Source: Anaerovibrio lipolyticus LB2005
GTDB lineage: Bacteria; Bacillota; Negativicutes; Selenomonadales; Selenomonadaceae
DNA length: 64,000 nucleotides
Reading direction: 5' to 3'
Assembly: GCF_000621545.1 (NCBI RefSeq)
Contig: NZ_JHYA01000006.1
Span: forward strand, 124,001 to 188,000
Each line of letters starts with the position of its first letter. Positions within the stretch are counted from its first letter, which is position 1. Position numbers and translations under genes: made by a program. This document shows, in pieces, positions 47,063 through 55,100 of the stretch. The notes below the pieces were generated by a model, which worked only from the letters and a program-made list of their open reading frames with translations, did not search any database and was not told where the DNA came from.

Positions 47063-48691
47063 TTACTGCTTAAATACTTCCTTGTGGGAATTAATAACTT
47101 CTGCCATAATCATTTTGCCCATTATATCAGGATGAAGCCCATCATTGGCAAAGGCCGGATCCATAAAGGTGTGGGTATAATCATAGAAATATGGCTCCAG
47201 GTCAATGTAATACGGTTTAGTCTTAATATAGGCATTGATTTTTACCATTTTGGAATACCAGTTAGGATCCGTTGGTGTTCTGAATGCCAGCATTATATTA
47301 GCCGGATTAATTGGCGGCAGTGTAAGCATAATCGGCCTGATATCGTTGGATACACACTTTTGGTAAATTCCCTCCAGATCTGCAATTACCATTTCAGCGG
47401 TGATATAGGAATCCCTAAGACAATTTGAGCCCGTAAGTATTATAAGATTAACTGGTTTAATTGGCAGAACATCGTCGTCAAAGCGGTCAAGTGACATTTT
47501 TGATGTATCGCCACTACGACCAATATTAATGGCAGGAAAATCAAGATATGTGGTATAGCTGTATTGCATGCTGCAAGGAGAAAAGGATACAGCACCGCCG
47601 CCGTGAGTAATACTGTCGCCAAAGGCTGCTGCAAACGGACGGGTGAGATGATTTTCAACCTCAAAGGTATCTGTATCGGAGAATACACCAATGGTTTCCC
47701 CCTTTAAATTTACAGCCCGTACACGCCAGTAATATTTCCCGGCATATCTTCTAGGATATTCATCATAACAACTAAAGGAGTCTGTCACTGTTTTTGCCCA
47801 GGCACGATGAGGGGTGGCCACTGTGTTGTTTTCCTCCACAGGAGGCTGTGCCATAAGCTCTACCTCATATCTGTCAGCCCCAAACATTGGTATCCAGTGG
47901 AATACAGGATAAATTGGCTGTTTAAAGCCTGGCATTACATCAAAATTATTAAGTAGAGGCTTATTTGGTATTGGCTTGGATGAATCCACCATAATCTGCT
48001 CAGCGGTGGAGAATACGCCAATAGGCTCCTTTCGAAGATTCAGGGCTCTGACACGCCAGAAAAGGCGAGGCTGATTCAGATAAGGTCTGAGATCTATTTG
48101 AATACCATTGGTAAAAACCTTCTGGGTTGACATCAGATGGTTGGTCTTGGATAAGGTAATAGTATTTTCCTCATCTGGTGGACCAGAAAGAAGCTCCAGC
48201 TCATAAAGAACTCCATCGGGAATGCTGTGCCAAACAAGATATGGAATAGGGCTGGCCGGATTATCTGCAGTATATTTATATATTGGAATAGGTCTAATTG
48301 GATTATTGTAGTTTGGATTTGCTACAAAAATTTCATCAGAGGACAGCTTGCCAAAAATACCATAGGCGGTAATCTTATAGTAGGTAGGTATCGCAGTAGT
48401 AGGAACATCATAGTTATTTTCAAAGGTATATTCCTCTTTTAACCGATGATATTCAGGGCTGTTCGGCACCTTACCAGTGGTTTTTGAATACACATCCACC
48501 TTATAAAAGCAAGGATATGGATAACGGGTCCAGTCCATGGTCATTTTGCCGTTTTCTTCAGTGAAGGTGGCCTCTATTTTAAAATTCTTTAAGTTAAATA
48601 AATCAGTTTTTTCTGTTAAAAACACACATAATGCTGTGAAGCATAGTGTCAATAAAAGAAAAGTAATAAAACCGACAATTATTTTACGCAT
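47063..48691 (-). CDS. Membrane-anchored SGNH/GDSL hydrolase with Fn3-like repeats
   Basis: A 542-residue protein with an N-terminal membrane anchor or uncleaved signal ('MRKIIVGFITFLLLTL' and on). Residues about 35-340 hold three beta-sandwich repeats with 'YKVDVYSK', 'YELELLSGPP', 'YEVELMAQPP' and 'FWRVRALNLRKEPIGVFS'-type phrases, like fibronectin type III domains. The C-terminal 190 residues are an SGNH hydrolase: Ser360 in 'AAFGDSITHGGG', Asn in 'LTGSNCLRD', and Asp517/His520 in 'DGLHPD'. Such enzymes cleave acyl or acetyl esters; an envelope polysaccharide or peptidoglycan is a possible substrate. I use ATG 48691 because it begins the anchor and has AGGTGA before it. It is transcribed opposite to its neighbours. 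Confidence 0.83.
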   Translation of the reverse strand: MRKIIVGFITFLLLTLCFTALCVFLTEKTDLFNLKNFKIEATFTEENGKMTMDWTRYPYPCFYKVDVYSKTTGKVPNSPEYHRLKEEYTFENNYDVPTTAIPTYYKITAYGIFGKLSSDEIFVANPNYNNPIRPIPIYKYTADNPASPIPYLVWHSIPDGVLYELELLSGPPDEENTITLSKTNHLMSTQKVFTNGIQIDLRPYLNQPRLFWRVRALNLRKEPIGVFSTAEQIMVDSSKPIPNKPLLNNFDVMPGFKQPIYPVFHWIPMFGADRYEVELMAQPPVEENNTVATPHRAWAKTVTDSFSCYDEYPRRYAGKYYWRVRAVNLKGETIGVFSDTDTFEVENHLTRPFAAAFGDSITHGGGAVSFSPCSMQYSYTTYLDFPAINIGRSGDTSKMSLDRFDDDVLPIKPVNLIILTGSNCLRDSYITAEMVIADLEGIYQKCVSNDIRPIMLTLPPINPANIMLAFRTPTDPNWYSKMVKINAYIKTKPYYIDLEPYFYDYTHTFMDPAFANDGLHPDIMGKMIMAEVINSHKEVFKQ

Positions 48692-48730
48692 TACAAATTC
48701 ACCTATAATTAAAATAAACTCACAAAGTAG

Positions 48731-48759
48731 ATTATAACCCAATTATTCATATTTTTCCA
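48731..48759 (-). promoter_or_regulatory. Promoter of the SGNH hydrolase gene
   Basis: On the minus strand TATAAT (48736-48731) lies 17 bases after TGGAAA (48759-48754), 40 bases before the start at 48691. The -10 is perfect; the -35 matches four of six. Confidence 0.5.
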
Positions 48760-48798
48760 TAAGCGAAATATTCCATATAAAGTAACAGGAATCAACTC

Positions 48799-48827
48799 TT
48801 TTCAAATCGGCAGGAAACGAGTATAAT
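48799..48827 (+). promoter_or_regulatory. Promoter of murB
   Basis: TTTTCA (48799-48804), 17-base spacer, TATAAT (48822-48827), 54 bases before murB. It faces away from the SGNH hydrolase promoter. Confidence 0.5.
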
Positions 48828-48881
48828 ATAGAGGTTAATTAAGTTGTTAAGAACAAATTTACTAATTGGAGAAATGATGTA

Positions 48882-49799
48882 ATGGAAATTAATCAGGAAT
48901 TTGTTGATGGCATAAAGAAAATTTTACCTGCAGAACAGTTTTATATAAATGAACCAATGAGCAAGCACACCACATTTAATATTGGTGGTCCTGCTGATTA
49001 TCTAATTTTTCCCGGTAGCATGGATCAGCTTCAGGCGGTAGTAAAGCTCATGAACCAGTGCGATATACCTTTTACTATTCTTGGTAACGGTTCCAATGTG
49101 CTGGTTTTGGATAAAGGCATCAGAGGTGCAGTAATTAAATTCCATGCACCAATGTCCTACAAGCGTTGTGAAGGTAATAAGATTATTGCTGGTGCTGGCG
49201 CATATCTTAAACATATTTCCCAGTATGCCGCTGAAAACAGCCTTACTGGTATGGAATTTGCTTGCGGTATTCCTGGTTCCCTTGGTGGTGCCGTATTTAT
49301 GAATGCTGGTGCCTACGATGGGGAAATGAAGAACGTTGTAAAGGAGGTTAAGACCGTAACTGCTACTGGCAAGGTTTTAACTTACGGTCCTGATGAGTTT
49401 AACTTTGGTTATCGTCATAGTGTTTTCCAGGCTAATGGCCAAGCCATTGCAGAGATTACCCTTGAGCTGCAGCCAGGCAACAAGGAAGATATTCAAGCCA
49501 AGATGGATGATTATACTGCCCGTCGTGAAAGCAAGCAGCCTCTTGAAATGCCAAGTGCCGGCAGTACCTTTAAGCGTCCCGAGGGCTACTACGCTGGAAC
49601 CTTGATTGACAGCACTGGCTTGAAGGGCCTACAGGTGGGCGGTGCCCAGATTTCCACTAAGCATGCTGGATTCGTGGTTAATTCCGGCCATGCCACAGCC
49701 CAGGATGTCCTTGACCTTATAAAGGAAGTACAGGATAGGGTATACAAGGAAAAGGGCGTAAAGCTCTATCCAGAGGTTCGTATTATCGGAGAGCAGTAA
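48882..49799 (+). CDS. murB: UDP-N-acetylenolpyruvoylglucosamine reductase
   Basis: A 305-residue cytoplasmic flavoenzyme that reduces UDP-GlcNAc-enolpyruvate to UDP-MurNAc with NADPH, the second committed step of peptidoglycan precursor synthesis. Family motifs are clear: 'TTFNIGGPADYLIFP' and 'ILGNGSNVLV' (FAD binding), 'GMEFACGIPGSLGGAVFMNA', 'FGYRHSVF', 'SAGSTFKRP' with the catalytic serine, and 'YPEVRIIG' near the C-terminus with the catalytic glutamate. Its length and lack of an insert fit the shorter type IIb form. The start has GGAG 11 bases upstream and its own promoter. The stop overlaps the next start in TAATG, so the CYTH gene is translationally coupled. Confidence 0.95.
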   Translation: MEINQEFVDGIKKILPAEQFYINEPMSKHTTFNIGGPADYLIFPGSMDQLQAVVKLMNQCDIPFTILGNGSNVLVLDKGIRGAVIKFHAPMSYKRCEGNKIIAGAGAYLKHISQYAAENSLTGMEFACGIPGSLGGAVFMNAGAYDGEMKNVVKEVKTVTATGKVLTYGPDEFNFGYRHSVFQANGQAIAEITLELQPGNKEDIQAKMDDYTARRESKQPLEMPSAGSTFKRPEGYYAGTLIDSTGLKGLQVGGAQISTKHAGFVVNSGHATAQDVLDLIKEVQDRVYKEKGVKLYPEVRIIGEQ

Positions 49800-50263
49800 T
49801 GGGTATTGAAATAGAGCGTAAATACCTCATAAATAAAGATAAATGGCAGCCCAAGGATGAAGGTGTAAGCATTCGTCAAGGCTACCTCTGTACTGACAAG
49901 GAGCGCACTGTTCGTGTCCGTACCAAAGGAAAAAAAGCCTATCTCACCATTAAAGGTGAAAATAAGGGGATTTCCCGTATGGAAATGGAATACGAAATCC
50001 CCTTTGAGGATGCCACGAAGCTACTTGATAATCTATGTCATAAGCCACTTATAGAAAAAACACGTCATATAGAGGAGCATTTGGGCCATACATGGGAAAT
50101 TGATGTTTTCTTCGGTGATAATGAGGGCCTTATAGTGGCGGAGGTGGAGCTTTCATCTCCTACTGAAGAAGTAAAGCTGCCAGACTGGATTGACAGGGAA
50201 GTGTCGGATGATAAGCGGTACTATAATTCCAGTTTATGTTTAAAGCCTTATACAACATGGTAA
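49799..50263 (+). CDS. CYTH-domain phosphohydrolase
   Basis: A 154-residue single CYTH domain with the diagnostic N-terminal 'MGIEIERKYLI' (ExExK), 'RQGYL', 'VRVRTKGKKAYLTIKG', 'RMEMEYEI', 'WEIDVFFGDNEGLIVAEVEL' and a C-terminal Lys/Tyr pair 'DKRYYNSSL'. These charged residues line a tunnel that holds triphosphate and metal ions. Bacterial single-domain members are usually inorganic triphosphatases, and some relatives are class IV adenylate cyclases or thiamine triphosphatases; which applies cannot be told from sequence alone. It overlaps murB by one base and is followed by a terminator. Confidence 0.88.
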   Translation: MGIEIERKYLINKDKWQPKDEGVSIRQGYLCTDKERTVRVRTKGKKAYLTIKGENKGISRMEMEYEIPFEDATKLLDNLCHKPLIEKTRHIEEHLGHTWEIDVFFGDNEGLIVAEVELSSPTEEVKLPDWIDREVSDDKRYYNSSLCLKPYTTW

Positions 50264-50266
50264 AGC

Positions 50267-50294
50267 AGAACCAGTTAATACTGGTTCTTTTTTA
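50267..50294 (+). terminator. Intrinsic terminator after the CYTH gene
   Basis: A perfect nine-pair stem AGAACCAGT/ACTGGTTCT with a four-base loop, followed by a run of six T. Confidence 0.88.
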
Positions 50295-50390
50295 TTTACT
50301 TTTTAAAAAATAATTTTAAGTATTATGATTATTATGTTATTAATAATAAAAGAATTAGGACCTTTGATTTATACACATAGTAAAATTGTG

Positions 50391-50399
50391 TGGTATAAT
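50391..50399 (+). promoter_or_regulatory. Extended -10 promoter of the second TPS pair
   Basis: TGGTATAAT is a perfect extended -10 box, 58 bases before the TpsB start. No good -35 box is found at the usual distance; TTGATT at 50364 is too far. Confidence 0.5.
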
Positions 50400-50457
50400 T
50401 TTAACTGTTGTGTAAAATAGGTTATTTACTACGTTGAGGTGATTAATTCTTTATATT

Positions 50458-52131
50458 ATGAGTAAGAAATTAAGTTTTTTAGGTTTGGGACTTTCCCTTT
50501 TGATGCTGCCATATAATGAGGCTACAGCAGCTCCATTTGAAATGCCGGATGCTGGTGTTATTTCTTCAAATATAAATAAGGAGAGAAATTGGAAGCCGAA
50601 ATCTGATACTGATGATGTAGAGGTTAATATTGACCTTGGCCAGCAGAAGCTGGGTGATAATAAAATTAAGGTCAAGGTAAAGGAATTGCGGTTGGAGGGC
50701 AATACCATTTTTACCAGCAGTGAGCTGATGGAGCAGGTGGGACACCTTATTACTCCACAAATGACCTTTAATGATATGCTGCAAGTAAGTCAGGCCATTA
50801 CTGATTATTATCGTAAGCATGGTTATATGACTACCATTGCGTATCTGCCAACTCAAAATATTACAGAGGGAATAGTCACAATAGAGGTTATGGAAGGTGC
50901 TTATGATGATATTTCCTTTGAAAACTCCTCTGAACTTTTAACTAGCAGAGCAGAGGGATTAACCCATAGAGCCAAGAAGGACAGAGTTATCAATAAGCAT
51001 GAGCTGGATCGGATGCTGTTCATTTTAAATGATATACCTGGCGTAAAGGCTCACGCATTTCTGTCACCTGGAAAATCCAACGGTGAGGCATATACTGTTT
51101 TCAAACTTACCACCACGGAAAAGCAGGGTGGCTTTATTTATGTGGATAATTTTGGCAACCACTACACAGGCAGAAATCGTATTGGTGCTTTGTACCATTG
51201 GAATAATCTGAGTCACGTGGGGGATCAGCTCCAGCTTGGTTATATGCGCAGTACCCAGTATGATGATTTGCAGAATTATTCCATAAAATATGAGTTGCCT
51301 GTTTTTAATTATGGTACCTTTGCCTCTCTGGAATATTACAGAACAGACTATGAGCTGGGTGAGAAATATCGTCCGTTGCATGCTTATGGTAAATCAGATA
51401 CTTTTAGACTGGCTACACGAACACCATTAAAGCGTACTTTGGATAATAATTTATATTTTAGATTCAATGTGGAATATACCAGACTGACAGACCGTATTGG
51501 ATTCTGGAATACCGATTCCCAAAGACATCTTTATGGCATACGCTTCGGCTTGGACGGAGATTATCGTACCAAATGGTTTGCCTCAAATTATAAGGTGATG
51601 CACACCATTGGTCGCGCTGTGATGGATACTCCTTATGCTAAGGACGGAGATGTACTTGGTACAGAGGGAAACTATCAGAAGACCACTTTTGATTTTTATC
51701 ATATTCAAAAGTTAAATGATAAACTGACAGCCCATCTTACTCTGTCAGGGCAGAAGTCGTGGAATAATCTGGATTCCTCCGAGAAGTTTTATATTGCCGG
51801 CTACAATGGTGTAAGGGCATTCCCACAAGGTGAAGCCAGCGGTGATGACGGTTTTTTGGGTTCCTTTGAACTGCGTCAAGCATTAGGTAACTCAAATTTC
51901 AAGCTAGCTGCATTTTATGATGTGGGCTGGGTAAATATGGTCCACAATAATCCATTTGGCAATAGTGAATCCCGTTATCTTCAGGGTGCAGGCCTTGGAC
52001 TTATTTATCAGCAGCCGGGGGACTGGTATGTAAGAATTGATTATGCTATGCCTATAGGTGATCGCTATTCAAACAGCTACGGTCATGATATGGATGGTAT
52101 ATGGTGGTTCCAGGCTGTAAAGAAAATTTAA
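50458..52131 (+). CDS. TpsB (ShlB/FhaC-type) outer-membrane transporter, second system
   Basis: A 557-residue protein with signal peptide (about 1-25, 'LSLLMLPYNEATA'), two POTRA domains (about 60-210, including 'LRLEGNTIFTSSELMEQVG' and 'YRKHGYMTTIAYLPTQNI') and a beta barrel. Family marks are 'VRAFPQGEASGDDGF' (the VRGY/F-type motif) and 'AAFYDVGWV'. It is only 44 bases before a TpsA gene, which is the likely client. Compared with the TpsB at 40298, the N-terminus is shorter and the conserved motif reads VRAF rather than VRGY, so the two appear specialised. The GAGGTG site is about 16 bases from the ATG, longer than usual. It ends in 'FQAVKKI', without the usual terminal aromatic. Confidence 0.9.
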   Translation: MSKKLSFLGLGLSLLMLPYNEATAAPFEMPDAGVISSNINKERNWKPKSDTDDVEVNIDLGQQKLGDNKIKVKVKELRLEGNTIFTSSELMEQVGHLITPQMTFNDMLQVSQAITDYYRKHGYMTTIAYLPTQNITEGIVTIEVMEGAYDDISFENSSELLTSRAEGLTHRAKKDRVINKHELDRMLFILNDIPGVKAHAFLSPGKSNGEAYTVFKLTTTEKQGGFIYVDNFGNHYTGRNRIGALYHWNNLSHVGDQLQLGYMRSTQYDDLQNYSIKYELPVFNYGTFASLEYYRTDYELGEKYRPLHAYGKSDTFRLATRTPLKRTLDNNLYFRFNVEYTRLTDRIGFWNTDSQRHLYGIRFGLDGDYRTKWFASNYKVMHTIGRAVMDTPYAKDGDVLGTEGNYQKTTFDFYHIQKLNDKLTAHLTLSGQKSWNNLDSSEKFYIAGYNGVRAFPQGEASGDDGFLGSFELRQALGNSNFKLAAFYDVGWVNMVHNNPFGNSESRYLQGAGLGLIYQQPGDWYVRIDYAMPIGDRYSNSYGHDMDGIWWFQAVKKI

Positions 52132-52175
52132 ATACCTTTTCATTATCAATAATTAAATGGAGACGTAATTTTATA

Positions 52176-55100
52176 ATGACAAATCGAAATTTATTAAGTA
52201 AAAAAATAATATTAGGGCTGGCCACAGCAACCTTGTGCTATGGACCTTTTGGAGTGGGGTATGCTGAGGATGCTAATGATGCATTGCCAAACATCGATAA
52301 AGTTGCTTATGGTGATGTAACTATTTCTACTACAACAGCAACTGAAGAAAATCAAGCTGTTAAGTCTACAATGGATATTTTACAGACCACTGATAAGGCA
52401 ATTATTGACTGGAATTCCTTTAATGTAGGCATAGATGCCACGGTAAACTTTATCCAGACCCTTAATGGAAAGCCAAATGTGGCAGCCATGACCCTTAATC
52501 GGGTAAATGAGGCTGGTGGCATGTCTGAAATTGCGGGCCATATTAATTCCATTGGTTCCTTTATTTTGGTAAATCCTAATGGAACAATGTTTTATGATGG
52601 TTCAGAGGTTAATGCGGCTGGTGTAGTTATATCTACAGCTGATATTGATGCTGAGCAATTCAAAAATGGTAAGCTGTATTTCAAGCAAGATGGTACAAAA
52701 AATGAGAATATTATTGTAAATGGCACAATCAATGCATCCACTAATGGCGTATATATGGATAAAATGTTATCTGATATCAAAAATAATGATGCATTAATGT
52801 CCAAGTTAAAGGAAAATTTAAAAAATTCGCCACTTAATTTAGATGGTATTCAGCTGGCTACAGGTTTTTCTGTTGCCAATAACACCATTAAGCTGGTGGC
52901 TGATGGCGATATTACTGTTGGTGAAAAGGGCTCCTTGCAGGCCGTAACCTCTACCACTATTTCCGGTGATAAAACTATAGGTACAGAGGAATTCTCCGTG
53001 GAGGGAGATAGCAGTACCAGACTAGGTTCCATTACACTGAGAGCTGACCAGAACGCTGATGATGTTAATGCAAATGGTGTTGCCGCCAAGGTAAATCTGA
53101 ATAATGCTAAGGATTCTCAGATTGCGTCCCATAGTGTGGGGGTATACTACAACCCTGACCTCGTTGAACATGAAGTAGATGGGGAGAAAAAGACGATTAA
53201 TGGGGCTAAAGTAACCGATTTGGGCCTTACTGATACAAAGGACTCCACCTATACTCAGAAGGATTATACGAATTACAGTAAAGAGGCCGAAGCCTATAAG
53301 AGCAAGGTAGCACAGAGATTTACTGAATTTAGCCGTAGCGATGACAAGAAAGCTGTTACCCAAACTCGTGGTATCCAGAATCAGGGCTATCATATGCTGG
53401 TAAATAACCTTTATCAGATGGAAGCAATCCAGTATTCTGACAAAGCCAATATGGGCGGTTCCTACGCTCAGGGTACTAGCTTTCAAGCTGAAAATACCAA
53501 ATATTGGAATGATGGCAAAGGCTTTAAGTCCATTGGCTCCACCGATAATGTATTCCATGGTGGTTTCACCGGTCATGGCGGTTCCAATACCTATGGCATT
53601 TATGATTTAACTATTAATCGCTCTGACGATGATAATATTGGTCTTTTTGGGGTAGCACAAAAGGCTTCTTTCTGGTCTATAAATTTAGTTGACTCCAATA
53701 TTATTGGTAAAAATAATGTAGGAGGTATTGCCGGACAGGCGACTGATCACTCTAAATTTAGTGGTGTAAGTGTACGTAAACGTGTAAAAAACAGCGATGG
53801 TGAAACAAAAACTGCCAAATTAGATAATGTTTCCGGCACCGATAATGTGGGCGGTATCGTTGGTGAACTAACCGACGGTACTATCCGTTTTTCCAGTAAT
53901 GGTTCTCAGGTGTCTGGCCATGATAATGTAGGCGGATTAGCTGGTAATGTATCCGGTGAAGCAATTGGCGCGAGTGCTGGTGAAGGATATGCCAATAACA
54001 TTTATAAGAGCAATAATAATGGCTTTTATAGTACCACAGAAAACGTAGAACAGGGCTATGGCGTCATAAAAGCAACTGGTACCGATGCTGGTGGCTTAGT
54101 TGGGCACGTGAATTCCACAGCAGATGTGTCCATTAATGAATCCCATTCCAACGGACAGGTGCAGGGTAAAGAAAATGTAGGTGGTATCGTAGGCACCTTG
54201 GAAAAGGGTACCATACAGTATACTTATAACACCAATGAAAATGCTACTTTAAGCAGTAGCTCCGTTGTAGGTGAAGCCTCTGTAGGTGCTGGCACCTCTG
54301 AATATGGCCGGGTTTATGGTACCACAAATGTGGGTGGTATCGTTGGAAATATGACTGGTGGTGCTATTGATCAATCCTATAACGCCGGCAATGTAGAAGG
54401 CTCTACTAATGTAGGTGGCATTGTGGGCTCCATGTCCGATGGCTCAATTACAAAAGCATATAATGCTGATAATAACACTGTATTAAATACAAGCAACAAT
54501 GATGATGCAAAATACTATGGATTTACTGTTAAAAACGAATCCAATACCATTGATTCCTACACTTATGACAATAATAAACAGACTTGGCTAAAAAATGGTA
54601 CGGAACAAATTACTGCAGATCAGCTAAAAGCCGTGCCGGAAAATACTCGTATGTACTATAACCGTCTGGCTTATCGTGACGCCACTGTAACTGGTACAAA
54701 TAATGTGGGCGGTGTTGTGGGCTCCATGTCTAATGGTTTCATGGAACAGGTGTATAATGCCGGTCGGGTTAAGGCCAATGGAGAAGCATCTAATGTTGGT
54801 GCTTTTATAGGTAAGTATGAGGCTGGCACCATAAATGACAGCTTCTATGTAACAACTGAAAATGATGGTGTTACAAATATTACAAATCAGTCCAAGGCTG
54901 TGGGTAATGATGTGGCCATGGAAGGAATTACTGCCAAGACCCTTTATGAGGCTCAAAACACCAATGATACTAAATGGACTGTCGGTAAAAATACTGCCAA
55001 CGGCTGGACTATTTACAACAACTCTTCTACTCCGTTACTTAACCATTTTATGAAGTGGATTAACATTAATCGTCAGTATGAATATGATGGAACAGTTCAT

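Noticed and set aside
52101-52175. A longer start for the second TpsA, overlapping its TpsB gene
   Set aside because: The extra residues precede a normal signal peptide and overlap the upstream coding region; ATG 52176 fits better.
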